In this document: positions 22,431 through 31,757 of the stretch, one piece after another
How positions within the stretch are numbered: position 1 is the stretch's first letter
Layout of the letters: each line of letters starts with the position of its first letter
Assembly (NCBI RefSeq): GCF_014649655.1
Contig: NZ_BMTL01000036.1
Span: 1-64,000, forward strand
Reading direction: 5' to 3'
DNA: 64,000 nucleotides
Source of the DNA: Streptomyces humidus
GTDB lineage: Bacteria > Actinomycetota > Actinomycetes > Streptomycetales > Streptomycetaceae
The notes under the pieces: model-generated
Seen by the model: the letters and a program-made list of their open reading frames with translations, nothing else
Told to the model about the DNA's origin: nothing
Databases searched by the model: none
Translations under genes and position numbers: made by a program

Positions 22431-23214
22431 GGCGGCGGATCTCCCCACGCAGTTCTTCGGTGATCTCGACGGACACCTCGGCGACCGCGCTGTCCTCGAT
22501 GCGGCGTGGCTGCGGAATGCCGACGGTCCACTCCCGGGCGATGCGGCCCGGGCGGGAGGACAGCAGCACCACCCGCTGTGCAAGCCGTACCGTCTCGCGC
22601 ACGTTGTGCGTCACGAACAGCACCGACAGTCCCGTCTCACTCCAGATGCGGGTCAGCTCGTCGTGCAGCACGTCCCGGGTGATGGCGTCCAGCGCGGCGA
22701 ACGGCTCGTCCATCAGCAGCAGTCGGCTGTCCTGGGCCGGCGCCCGGGCCAGAGCGACCCGCTGGCGCATACCGCCCGACAGCTCATGCACCCGCTTGCG
22801 GTGGGCGTCCTGCAGTCGTACGAGTTCCAGCAGCCGTTCCGCCTCTGCGCGGCGCTCCGGCTTCGCGGCTCCGCTTAGCTTCAGGGCGAGTTCGATGTTC
22901 TTGCCCGCGGTCAGCCATGGGAAGAGGGCGTGTTCCTGGAACATCAGGGCGGGCCGGCCGTCCGTGGCGATCGTGCCCGTGGACGGCTGGTCCAGTGCTG
23001 CGACCAGGTTGAGCAGCGTGGACTTGCCGCAGCCGGAGGCTCCCAGGAGGGTGACGAACTCGCCCGGTGCGACGTCGAGCCTGATGTCGTCCAGTACGCG
23101 CTGCCGTCCGCCGGGCGTGCCCGGTGCGGGGAAGGACTTCGAGACGTGCTCGACACGGGCGGCGTACGTCACCGCCGTGGCGTCCTCGGCAGCCTTGGCG
23201 ATCGTGGTGGCCAT
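22417..23214 (-). CDS. ssuB: Sulfonate-type ABC transporter ATP-binding protein (second system)
   Basis: A 265-aa ATPase of the SsuB/TauB class with Walker A GASGCGKST, LMFQEHALFPWLTAGKNI after the Q-loop, signature LSGGM, Walker B LLLMDEP and H-loop VTHNVRE. The start at 23214 (MATTIAKAAED) has AGGAGGTGACGACC directly upstream, an ideal ribosome binding site; the in-frame ATG at 23238 is less likely. It precedes and overlaps the permease. Upstream lies only the tail of the binding-protein gene, so the original promoter of this operon is gone or has been replaced. Confidence 0.85.
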   Translation of the reverse strand: MATTIAKAAEDATAVTYAARVEHVSKSFPAPGTPGGRQRVLDDIRLDVAPGEFVTLLGASGCGKSTLLNLVAALDQPSTGTIATDGRPALMFQEHALFPWLTAGKNIELALKLSGAAKPERRAEAERLLELVRLQDAHRKRVHELSGGMRQRVALARAPAQDSRLLLMDEPFAALDAITRDVLHDELTRIWSETGLSVLFVTHNVRETVRLAQRVVLLSSRPGRIAREWTVGIPQPRRIEDSAVAEVSVEITEELRGEIRRHGQH

Positions 23215-23254
23215 GGTCGTCACCTCCTGGGGACTCATCGGTTCCGGTTCCTGG

Positions 23255-23640
23255 TTACTCGGCGCCGAGACCGGCGTCGTCGACCTCGCTCTTGCCTTCG
23301 GCCTTGAGGACCTTGTTGAGGAGGGTGAGGTCGTAGATGCCCTTCAGGTCGGGCTTCTCCAGCAGACCGGCCTTGACCGCGTGCTCCGCCTCGGTGTTGA
23401 GGGTGGAGGCCAGCGGGTCGTCGGTGAACTGGATGAACTTCCAGGCGGGGTCGATGACGTCGGCGGGAAGCGCCTTGCCCGACAGCCTTTCCAGCGCCTT
23501 GTTGGCGGAGGCCTTCGCATCGTCCAGGTTGGCGTTGATCCACGCGTTGGTCTTCACCGAACCGCGCAGCACGGCCTCGACGACGTCCGGGTGCTCCTTG
23601 AGGAACTTCTGCGGCACGATGATGTTCGTGATCACGTGGT
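23255..23640 (-). pseudogene. ssuA: Sulfonate ABC binding protein, C-terminal fragment
   Basis: About 126 residues of an SsuA-type binding protein remain: VITNIIVPQKFLKEHPDVVE, NAWINANLDDAKASANKALE, LPADVIDPAWKFIQFTDDPL and a C-terminal helix. Signal peptide, lipobox and the first lobe are missing. Homology ends near 23640, exactly where a plus-strand sugar permease begins without its own start. The deletion therefore removed the 5' ends of two divergent genes. The fragment still lies in line with the ATPase and permease downstream. Confidence 0.8.
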
Positions 23641-24372
23641 GGTCGTCGCCGCAGGGATCACCGATCTCTCCTGGCCGCTGTGGATGGCGGTGGCCGCCGG
23701 AATGGCGACGGGCACGCTGGTCGGGGCCGTCAACGGCTACTGGTGGTGAGGCTGCGCACCAGCGCGTTCGTCACCACGCTGGCGATGGCGACACTCCTCG
23801 GCGGGGTCGTGCAGTGGGCGACGGATGGGCAGCAGATCACTCCGTCCCGCCCCACCGGGTTGTCCGAGCTGTCCGCGCAGCGGTTCGCGGGTCTCAACCT
23901 CGTCACCTACCCTGTCGCCGTAGTGCTGCTGATCTTCTGGTGGTTGCTCGGACACACTCCGTACGGTCGTCGGCTGTACGCCGTGGGATCCAACAGCCGG
24001 GCCGCGATGCTCATCGGCATCCGCGCCGACCGGCTGGTCTTCTCCGCCTTCGCCGTGTCCGGGCTGATCGCCGGATTGACAGGCTCCCTCTACCTGGCAC
24101 GAATGGGCGGCTCGGCCGCCGACGGCGGCGCCGGGATGATGTTCCCCGCCCTCGCCGCCGTGTTCCTGGGCGCGAGCGCGGTGCAGCCCGGCCGGTACAA
24201 CATCGCGGGCACCGTGCTGGGCCTGCTGTTCGTCGCGGCCTGCGTATCCGGTCTGACACTGAGCGGGGTAGCCGCCTGGGTCGAGCCGGTGTTCAACGGC
24301 GCCGCACTGACGGTCGCCGTATGCATGGCAGCCCTGCTCACCCGTCGCCGTACAGGCCCTTCCGCCCTCTGA
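23638..24372 (+). pseudogene. Ribose-type ABC permease, 5'-truncated and frameshifted
   Basis: Plus-strand sequence gives VVVVAAGITDLSWPLWMAVA, then GTLVGAVNG, but the frame then meets TGA at 23747-23749. A one-base shift restores LLVVRLRTSAFVTTLAMATL and the rest of an RbsC-family permease (RRLYAVGSNSRAAMLIGI, FAVSGLIAGLTGSLYLARMG, GGAGMMFPALAAVFLGASAV, GRYNIAGTVLGLLF). The N-terminal helices and start are lost at the 23640 junction. It is not a copy of the intact rbsC at 33667, which differs throughout. Confidence 0.8.
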
Positions 24373-24400
24373 ACGCGCCCCGTCCGCAGACAGGAGAATC

Positions 24401-24635
24401 ATGTTCGACCGCTTCTACCAGCTCAACATCTGTGTGTCCGACATGGATCGGGCCATCAAGTTCTACACCGCTCTGGGCTTCGCAGTGGCCGAGGACATCC
24501 ACATCGAAGGCACCGATGTCGCACCTCATCTGGGCATCACCGTGCACGAGCTCCGCGCAGCCATCCTGACCTGCCCGGGCACGGCCTCATCGATGCTCGA
24601 CCTGGTCCAGCTCATCGACCCGCCGGAACTCGCCG
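24401..24635 (+). pseudogene. Glyoxalase/VOC-family protein, truncated
   Basis: ATG 24401, preceded by CAGGAGAATC, opens a VOC-domain protein: FDRFYQLNICVSDMDRAIKFYTALGF, then DVAPHLGI and MLDLVQLIDPP. After about 75 residues the similarity stops and a different gene's sequence takes over in another frame at about 24636. Half of the domain and its remaining metal ligands are missing, so it is treated as broken. Confidence 0.65.
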
Positions 24636-25330
24636 CAGGAGGACTTCGCGGCCACCGAACCGTACTGCGCCGAGCTGGTCCGGGAAGGCTACCTGCGCGC
24701 CTTCATCCCGGCCATGCACGGCGGAGACGGCGTCAGTGTGCTCGAGCAGTTGGCCATTGTGGAAGAGTTCGCAGCGGTGGAGCCGGGCGGGACGCTGACC
24801 CTGCTCGCCACCACGCTCGGTCTCGCGCCTCTGCTCACGGTCGGCTCGGCAGAGCAGAAGGCCGCCTGTCTGCCGCCGTTCTTGCCCCGGACAGGCACCC
24901 CGCTGGCCTCCTTCGCGTTCTCCGAGCCCGGTGGCAGCGCCGACTTCGACGCCCCGGCGCCGGCTGGGGGCACCCGGACGAAGGCCACCAGGGACGGCGC
25001 GGACTGGGTGATCACGGGAACGAAGCAGTGGATCTCCAACGCGATGGGCCGGCGCGGGGACGGACCCGCTCTGCTGACGGTGACCGCGGTGGCAGGCCCT
25101 GGTGATCCCGGCACCTCCCTCGCGGTGTTCGCTCTCCCGGGCAGGCCTCAGGGACTCACGTGCACCCCCATGGCGCGCACGGTCGGCATGGCCACGCACC
25201 CGCTGCCCCAGTTGGACTTCGCGGGGGTACGGGTCCCGGCCGAGGGCCTGCTGGGCGGCGTGGGCGACGGCGCGGCCACCGTTCGGGCGGCGTTCGGCAG
25301 CGGTGCGGGGGTGGGAGCCCTTGCCGCACC
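24636..25330 (+). pseudogene. Acyl-CoA dehydrogenase, internal fragment
   Basis: One frame reads QEDFAATEPYCAELVREGYL, RAFIPAMHGGDGVSVLEQLA, TLLATTLGLAPLL, then FAFSEPGGSADFD and WVITGTKQWISNAMG, ending near GDGAATVRAAFG. This is the N-terminal and beta domain of an acyl-CoA dehydrogenase. The start, and the C-terminal helical domain with the catalytic base, are missing. Between 25331 and the hairpin at 25518 nothing recognisable was seen. Confidence 0.7.
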
Positions 25331-25517
25331 CCGGACCCATCAGCTGTTGTTCTGCGGCGAGTCGGCGCATGGACCGGCCCGGATGTATCCCAAGACGCGG
25401 GCGACGGTGACTGCCTGGGTTTCTGGGCGGCCGGTTTGTCCACGGCGACCAGGACCGTGACTTGGCGTGTGTCCTCACGTCACGTGTGTGGTCCGGATCG
25501 GTGTTCGCCGCATGGGC

Positions 25518-25556
25518 GGGCCCTGGTACGAGGAACAGGTCCTCGTACCAGGGCCC
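25518..25556 (+). terminator. Perfect 17-bp hairpin between convergent genes
   Basis: GGGCCCTGGTACGAGGA (25518-25534) pairs perfectly with TCCTCGTACCAGGGCCC (25540-25556) around a 5-base loop. It stands between the plus-strand remnants and the minus-strand GH3 fragment and would act in both directions. Confidence 0.75.
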
Positions 25557-25614
25557 TTGACTCCGGCGCCGGGATCCACGCGGGGCGGGTAGGGGAGGAC
25601 CCCGGCGGGAGTCG

Positions 25615-27098
25615 TCAGGGGAAGATCACCGTGATCGGGGTGCGCAGGAGCAGGTCCACGCAGCTTCGACCGGTGCGCAGCTGGTGTTCATCGGTCACCG
25701 TGCGCCATGTTCCGGTGGCGGTGTCCCATGCCTGCACGGCGCGCCGTGGCACGGTGATCTCGACAGTCGTCGACTGGCCCGGCTCGGCCTGGACGGTGGC
25801 GAATCCGGCCAGGCGCCGCAGCGGAGTCAACGTCAACGACGACGTAGGAGATGCGGCTTCCGCCGACTCGACGTAGGTCTGTACGACCTCCCGGCCGGCG
25901 CGGGAACCCACGTTGCGGACCTGGACGCGGAGTGTGCCGAGGACATCGGACGATCCGGATCCGCAGGGGATGAACTCGGCCTGTTCGTAGTCCCATTCGG
26001 TGTATCCGAGACCATGTCCGAACCAGTAGGCGGGCTCCGTCTGCCCGCGCTGCCATGCGGCATAGCCGATGAGGAGCCCTTCCTCGTAGCGCAGCACTCC
26101 GTCGGCAGGCCGGGGATCCAGAACCGGGCAGTCCTCCGCCTTGACGGGCCAGGTGGTGGGCAGTCGGCCGCCGGGCTCGGCTGCGCCGAGGAGGATGTCG
26201 GCGAGCGCGTGGCCGGCCTCCTGGCCGGGGAACCAGGTGAGCAGGATCGCCGACACGTCGTTACGCCAGGGCATCTCCACCGGAGAGCCGGTGTTCACCA
26301 CCACGATCGTCCGTGGATTGACGGCGGCCACTCGGGCGACGAGCTCGTCCTGGCGTCCGGGCAGTCTCAGATCCGTGCGGTCGAACCCTTCGCTCTCGAC
26401 CTCTTCTGTGGTCGCCACCACGACGACGGCGACATCGGCGCGCGCCGCGGCGTCCACGGCCTCCCGGAGCAGGTCTTCGTCCGGCCGTGTCGGCGGCCGG
26501 TGTCCCAGTCCGAAGGACAGCGCCGGAATTCCCGCTCCCACGTCACGGCCGGTGGGAACGTAGTCCAGTGTCACATCGACCGTTCTGCCCGCCTCCAGGT
26601 GTGCGGTGAGGCGCGCTTCTGACGGCGACATGACGGCCAGGAAGGGGTCGTCGCTGTCCGGGGCGAGGTGAGCCTCGTAGAGCACGCGTCCGTCGAGGGC
26701 GAACTGAAGATGGCCGTGGCCGCTGACGGCGAAGGTGTGTTCACCGGTGCGGTCCGGGGTGAACGATCCCGTGATCCGTGCGGAACGGAGCCGGTCGGAG
26801 CTGACGCCGATGGGCATGCTCCCGAACATCTGGACCTTGCCGTCCGGCTGGGGAAGGTCGGCCATGACGGTGCCCGCGCTGTCACGGAACTGCGAGCGCA
26901 GGGTAAAGCCGTGGAGAGCGGGGGTGAGGTTGGTGCGGGGGTCGGCACCCTGGGCGTGAACGATCTCCACCTCGCGCGGCAGGGCGGCGCGAAGTCCCGC
27001 GAGGGGGGTCACGACATGGGGCGGGAAGACGGTGGCGGTGCCGCCGCCCATCACCCGTGCGTCCTGCGCCGCGTCACCGATGACCGCGACCCTGCGTC
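25615..27098 (-). pseudogene. GH3 beta-glucosidase, C-terminal half with PA14 domain
   Basis: About 490 residues read in one frame, from RRVAVIGDAAQDARVMGGGT down to a normal C-terminus. They cover the second (alpha/beta) domain of a GH3 enzyme, an inserted PA14 domain (FTPDRTGEHTFAVSGHGHLQ), ADVAVVVVATTEEVESEGFD with the usual acid/base area, PGQEAGHALADILLG, and a fibronectin-like end. The N-terminal TIM barrel with the catalytic Asp is absent; an in-frame TGA stands just upstream of RRVAVIG. It should be inactive as a glucosidase. A complete GH3 gene of another type is at 61564. Confidence 0.8.
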
Positions 27099-27229
27099 AG
27101 CCCGTCCGGGTGCCGCAGGGGGAGCACCGCATCATCGTTGACGCGGCTCCACGGGACTGCCACGGCAGTAACTCACCCCCGCAGCGCCGCCGTCCGGTAC
27201 ATCCGGACAGTCCGGAAGGACACGCGACT

Positions 27230-28207
27230 GTGACTGCCCCACTGACCGGCCTCGACCCCGGAGTCATCGACCCCGGTGCCGTCGAGGACCTCATATCCTC
27301 CGACGCCTCGCTGCGCCGTTTCCTGCACGGTCTGCCCGGCGTGGACCAGGTGGGCGTGGAGGCCCGCTCCGCGGCCCTCGCCACCCGGTCCGTCAAGACC
27401 ACGGCCAAGGCCCGGGCGATCGATCTGGCCGTCCGCATGATAGACCTGACCACACTCGAAGGCGCAGACACCCCCGGCAAGGTGCGGTCCCTGTGCGCCA
27501 AAGCCCGCCGCCCGGACCCGGCCGACCCCACCACCCCGCAGGTGGCCGCGGTCTGCGTCTACCCCGACCTCGTCCCCGTCGCCGTCGAAGCACTGGACGG
27601 CAGCCCCGTGCAGGTCGCCAGCGTGGCGACCGCGTTCCCGGCCGGCCGGGCCGCGCTGCCCGTGAAACTCGCCGACACCGCGGACGCGGTGGCCGCGGGC
27701 GCACACGAGGTGGACATGGTGATCGACAGGGGAGCATTCCTCTCCGGCCGCTATCTCCACGTGTACGACGAGATCCGCGCCGTCAAGGACGTCTGCGCGG
27801 GCGCGCACCTCAAGGTCATCCTGGAGACCGGCGAGCTCGCGACGTACGACAACGTGCGCCGGGCCTCCTGGCTGGCGATGCTGGCCGGCGGCGACTTCAT
27901 CAAGACGTCCACCGGCAAGGTGTCCCCGGCGGCGACGCTGCCCGTGACGCTGGTGATGCTGGAGGCGGTCCGTGACTACCGGGAGGCCACCGGACGCCAG
28001 GTCGGTGTGAAACCGGCCGGCGGCATCCGCACCACGAAGGACGCCCTGCGCCACCTCGTCCAGGTCGGCGAGACCGCCGGCGAGGACTGGCTGGATCCGC
28101 GCTGGTTCCGCCTCGGCGCGTCCAGCCTGCTCAACGACCTGCTCATGCAGCGCGCGAAGGCGGCTTCCGGCCGGTACTCCGGCCCCGACTACGTCTCCCT
28201 GGACTGA
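27230..28207 (+). CDS. deoC: Deoxyribose-phosphate aldolase
   Basis: A 325-aa class I aldolase that splits 2-deoxyribose 5-phosphate into acetaldehyde and glyceraldehyde 3-phosphate. The Schiff-base Lys is K225 in GGDFIKTSTGK and the proton-relay Lys is K261 in GVKPAGGIRT. VDMVIDRGAF and LKVILETGEL are also typical. GTG 27230 follows GGAAGGA. It heads an operon with two aldehyde dehydrogenases (6 bases downstream) and, further on, a sugar kinase and a ribose-type importer. This makes a deoxyribose or deoxynucleoside pathway likely: import, phosphorylation, cleavage, and oxidation of acetaldehyde. Confidence 0.92.
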   Translation: MTAPLTGLDPGVIDPGAVEDLISSDASLRRFLHGLPGVDQVGVEARSAALATRSVKTTAKARAIDLAVRMIDLTTLEGADTPGKVRSLCAKARRPDPADPTTPQVAAVCVYPDLVPVAVEALDGSPVQVASVATAFPAGRAALPVKLADTADAVAAGAHEVDMVIDRGAFLSGRYLHVYDEIRAVKDVCAGAHLKVILETGELATYDNVRRASWLAMLAGGDFIKTSTGKVSPAATLPVTLVMLEAVRDYREATGRQVGVKPAGGIRTTKDALRHLVQVGETAGEDWLDPRWFRLGASSLLNDLLMQRAKAASGRYSGPDYVSLD

Positions 28208-28212
28208 GGACG

Positions 28213-29763
28213 GTGACCGCCATGACAGGCAGCAGCAGTGGCAGCGGCACCAGCAGAGCCTTGGGCTACGCCCCCGCGCCCGAGTCGCGCTCGGTCGTCG
28301 ACATCGCCCCCTCCTACGGACTCTTCATCGACGGCGAGTTCACCGAACCGGCCGACGGCGGCACGTTCAAGACCGTCAACCCGGCTACCGAGGAGGTCCT
28401 CTGCGAGGTCTCCGAGGCCGGTGCGGGCGACGTGGACCGTGCGGTGCGGGCCGCCCGGCGTGCCTACGAGCGGACCTGGTCCCGGCTGCCGGGATCGGAA
28501 CGCGCCAAGTACCTCTTCCGCATCGCCCGGATCCTGCAGGAACGGGCCCGCGAGTTCGCGGTGCTGGAGACCCTGGACAACGGCAAGCCGATCAAGGAGT
28601 CGCGCGATGTCGACGTCCCTCTCTCGGCGGCCTGGTTCTTCTACTACGCGGGCTGGGCCGACAAGCTCCGCCATGCCACCGGCGGCCTGCCCGCACACCC
28701 GCTGGGCGTGGTCGGCCAGGTCATCCCGTGGAACTTCCCGCTGATGATGCTGGCGTGGAAGGTGGCCCCGGCACTCGCCTGCGGAAACACCGTCGTCCTC
28801 AAGCCCGCCGAGACCACCCCGCTCACCGCGCTGCTGTTCGCGGACGTCTGCCGGCAGGCCGAACTGCCGCCCGGCGTCGTCAACATCGTGACGGGCGCCG
28901 GGGAGACCGGCCGCGCCGTTGCCGGACACCCCGGGGTGGACAAGATCGCCTTCACCGGTTCCACCGAGGTCGGCAAGGCCATCGCCCGCCAGGTCGCCGG
29001 CACCGGCAAGCCGGTGACGCTCGAACTGGGCGGCAAGGCCGCCAACATCGTCTTCGACGACGCGGCCGTCGACCAGGCCGTGGAGGGCGTGGTCAGCGGC
29101 ATCTTCTTCAACCAGGGCCACGTGTGCTGCGCCGGCTCCCGGCTGCTCGTGCAGGAGTCCGTGCACGAGGAGGTCCTCGCCGCGCTCCGCCGCCGCCTGA
29201 CCACCCTGCGCCTCGGGGACCCGATGGACAAGAACACCGACATCGGGGCCATCAACTCGGCCGGACAGCTGGCCCGTGTCCGCGAACTCGCGGACGCCGG
29301 TGAGGCGGAAGGCGCCCAGCGCTGGTCCCCGGCCTGTGAGCTGCCCGGCCAGGGCTACTGGTTCCCGCCGACCGTGTTCACGGGCGTCAGCCAGGCGCAC
29401 CGCATCGCCCGGGAGGAGATCTTCGGGCCCGTCCTGTCGGTGCTCACCTTCCGCACCGCCGAGGAGGCGGTCGAGAAGGCGAACAACACACCGTACGGGC
29501 TTTCCGCCGGCGTCTGGACCGAGAAGGGTTCACGAGCGCTGTGGACGGCCGCCCGGCTGCGGGCCGGCGTGGTGTGGACCAACACCTACAACCGCTTCGA
29601 CCCGGCGTCACCGTTCGGCGGCTACAAGGAGTCGGGGTACGGGCGCGAGGGCGGCCGGCACGGACTCGACGCCTACCTCGCCCCCGACGGCCCCGACCGC
29701 CGCGGTCACCTCGGCTCCGGGACCGGCCCCGGCCCCGGAGCGGTCCTGGAGGACTTCCGATGA
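28213..29763 (+). CDS. Aldehyde dehydrogenase (NAD(P)-dependent, full length)
   Basis: A 516-aa aldehyde dehydrogenase with the complete set: IPWNFPLMMLAWKVAPALA (cofactor loop), FTGSTEVGK, catalytic Glu 271 in LELGGK, catalytic Cys 305 in NQGHVCCAGSR, EEIFGPVLSV, and SPFGGYKESGYGREGG at the end. GTG 28213 and ATG 28222 are both possible starts; the first is 5 bases after the deoC stop. It probably oxidises the acetaldehyde made by DeoC. A low-complexity Gly/Pro tail follows the domain. It overlaps the next aldehyde-dehydrogenase-like gene by 4 bases. Confidence 0.9.
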   Translation: MTAMTGSSSGSGTSRALGYAPAPESRSVVDIAPSYGLFIDGEFTEPADGGTFKTVNPATEEVLCEVSEAGAGDVDRAVRAARRAYERTWSRLPGSERAKYLFRIARILQERAREFAVLETLDNGKPIKESRDVDVPLSAAWFFYYAGWADKLRHATGGLPAHPLGVVGQVIPWNFPLMMLAWKVAPALACGNTVVLKPAETTPLTALLFADVCRQAELPPGVVNIVTGAGETGRAVAGHPGVDKIAFTGSTEVGKAIARQVAGTGKPVTLELGGKAANIVFDDAAVDQAVEGVVSGIFFNQGHVCCAGSRLLVQESVHEEVLAALRRRLTTLRLGDPMDKNTDIGAINSAGQLARVRELADAGEAEGAQRWSPACELPGQGYWFPPTVFTGVSQAHRIAREEIFGPVLSVLTFRTAEEAVEKANNTPYGLSAGVWTEKGSRALWTAARLRAGVVWTNTYNRFDPASPFGGYKESGYGREGGRHGLDAYLAPDGPDRRGHLGSGTGPGPGAVLEDFR

Positions 29764-30623
29764 GCACCGAGAGACTGGCAGTGCGCAAGACGTACAAGCT
29801 CTATGTGGGCGGCGGGTTCCCGCGAAGCGAATCAGGACGCAGCTACCCGGTCACCGCGGTCTCGGGCGGCTTTCTCGCCAACGCCGCCAGGGCATCGCGC
29901 AAGGACGCCCGTGACGCGGTGGTGGCGGCGCGCAAGGCGTTCCCCGGCTGGTCCGGGGCGACGGCGTACAACCGCGGCCAGGTTCTCTACCGGGTGGCGG
30001 AACTCCTCGAAGGCCGACGTGCGCAGTTCGCCGACGAGGTGCGGGCCGCGGAAGGGCTCACGAGAAAGGACGCCGCCGCCGTCGTCGACGCTGCTGTCGA
30101 CCGGCTGGTCTGGTATGCGGGCTGGGCCGACAAGATCACCCAGATCACCGGTGCCGCCAACCCCGTCGCCGGGCCGTACTTCAACCTCTCCACCTCCGAG
30201 CCCACCGGGGTGGTGTGTGCTCTGGCACCACGCGAGTCCTCACTGCTCGGCCTCATCTCCGTCGTCGCCCCTGTGGTGATCACAGGCAACACGGCGGTAG
30301 TAGCGGCGAGCGAAACCGGCCCGCTGCCGGCGGTGTCCCTGGGCGAGGTACTGGCGACCTCCGACGTCCCCGGCGGTGTCGTCAACGTCCTCACCGGCCG
30401 CACCGCCGAGATCGCCCCCGCCCTGGCCGCCCACATGGACGTCAACGGACTCGACCTCGCCGGCGCCCCCGGCGACCTGGCCCGCGAGCTGGAGACGGCG
30501 GCGACCCACAACCTCAAACGGGTCCTGCGCCCGTGCGCCGAGGACTGGGCCGCCGAACCCGGCCTCACCCGACTCACGCACTGGCTGGAGACCAAGACGG
30601 TCTGGCACCCCGTCGGGACCTGA
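29760..30623 (+). CDS. Short aldehyde-dehydrogenase-like protein without catalytic domain
   Basis: A 287-aa protein related to the N-terminal cofactor domain of aldehyde dehydrogenases: KTYKLYVGGGFPRSESGRSY, DAVVAARKAFPGWSGATAYN, then GVVCALAPRESSLLGLISVV. It ends before the region with the catalytic Glu and Cys, which are not present. The frame is intact, starts at ATG 29760 overlapping the full-length enzyme, and ends in a well-formed helix (LETKTVWHPVG). I recall similar short partners beside deoC and full-length dehydrogenases in other actinobacteria, so it is taken as a real gene, perhaps a regulatory or structural subunit, not a pseudogene. This is inference. Confidence 0.75.
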   Translation: MSTERLAVRKTYKLYVGGGFPRSESGRSYPVTAVSGGFLANAARASRKDARDAVVAARKAFPGWSGATAYNRGQVLYRVAELLEGRRAQFADEVRAAEGLTRKDAAAVVDAAVDRLVWYAGWADKITQITGAANPVAGPYFNLSTSEPTGVVCALAPRESSLLGLISVVAPVVITGNTAVVAASETGPLPAVSLGEVLATSDVPGGVVNVLTGRTAEIAPALAAHMDVNGLDLAGAPGDLARELETAATHNLKRVLRPCAEDWAAEPGLTRLTHWLETKTVWHPVGT

Positions 30624-30764
30624 CCGATCCCGGGCGACACCGCCCGGACAACCGCAACCTCTCCCGTACGAGCGGGCACGGCCCACCGGGCCGTGTCCCT
30701 ACCCCAGCCATCCCCGAAACAGCCCGTTCCCCATGAACCCCACAGCCCCAACAGGAGGACCGCG

Positions 30765-31757
30765 ATGGCCCGGGACGGTGTTCTCGTCGTCGGCAGCATC
30801 ACAGCAGACGTCACCGCATTCAGCCGCCGGCTGCCACGACGTGGCGAAACAGTGCTGGGGGACGACTTCACCCTCTTCCTCGGCGGAAAGGGAGCCAACC
30901 AGGCCGTCGCCGCCGCCAGGGCGGGCGCGCCCACCTGGATGGCCGGCTGCGTCGGAGAGGACCTGTTCCGGGGCATCGTCATGGACTCCCTGCGCGAGCA
31001 CGGCGTCCACACCTCCGAGGTGCGTACGGTGCCCGGCCGCACCGGGGTGGCCCACATTCGGGTCGACGCCTCCGGTGAGAACGACATCGTCATCACTCCT
31101 CTCGCCAACGCCGCCCTCACCACCGAGATGGTCGACCTGAGCATCGCGGCCACCCGGGACCGCACCCGCGTGATGCTGCTGCAGCTGGAGGTCCCCGCCG
31201 CGGTCACGCGGCACGCCGCCGCGGCCGGCGCCGAAGCCGGACTCACCGTCGTCCTCGACCCCGCTCCCGCCCAGGAGCTGCCCGAGGACGTGTGGGCCCA
31301 CGTGGACATCGTCACGCCCAACGAGAGCGAGGCCACCGCACTGACCGGTATCGAGGTCCACGGCTTCGAATCCGCCGAGCGGGCCGCCCGCTGGTTCCTG
31401 GACCGAGGCGTACGGCAGGCCCTCATCACCCTGGGCGGCGCCGGAGCGGTGTCGGTGCTCCGCGCGGCCGACGGCTCCGACGTCACCTCGCGGTTCCCCG
31501 CCTTCCCGGTCGTCCCCGTGGACACGACGGCGGCCGGCGACGCGTTCACCGGAGCGCTCGGCGCCGCGCTCGCCGCCGGACTCGGCAACGACGACGCCGT
31601 ACGTCGTGGCATGGCCGCCGGCGCCCTGGCCACCACCGTCGCCGGTGCGAGCCCTTCGCTGCCGGACCGGACGGCGGTCTCGGCCCTGCTCGCCGCTCAC
31701 CCCCCGCTCTCCTCGCACCCCGCCCCCGCGCACATCACGGAAGGAGCCGCCTCGTGA
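30765..31757 (+). CDS. rbsK: PfkB-family sugar kinase, ribokinase-like
   Basis: A 330-aa kinase of the ribokinase family. GGKGANQA (residues 40-47) is the sugar-binding signature and VDTTAAGDAFTG holds the catalytic Asp 259 and anion hole. LQLEVP and VTPNESEA are also conserved. ATG 30765 follows a consensus AGGAGG. In this operon it would phosphorylate the imported sugar: ribose, or deoxyribose to feed DeoC. Sequence alone does not separate ribokinase from deoxyribokinase. It overlaps rbsD by 4 bases. About 140 bases without a gene separate it from the dehydrogenases. Confidence 0.88.
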   Translation: MARDGVLVVGSITADVTAFSRRLPRRGETVLGDDFTLFLGGKGANQAVAAARAGAPTWMAGCVGEDLFRGIVMDSLREHGVHTSEVRTVPGRTGVAHIRVDASGENDIVITPLANAALTTEMVDLSIAATRDRTRVMLLQLEVPAAVTRHAAAAGAEAGLTVVLDPAPAQELPEDVWAHVDIVTPNESEATALTGIEVHGFESAERAARWFLDRGVRQALITLGGAGAVSVLRAADGSDVTSRFPAFPVVPVDTTAAGDAFTGALGAALAAGLGNDDAVRRGMAAGALATTVAGASPSLPDRTAVSALLAAHPPLSSHPAPAHITEGAAS

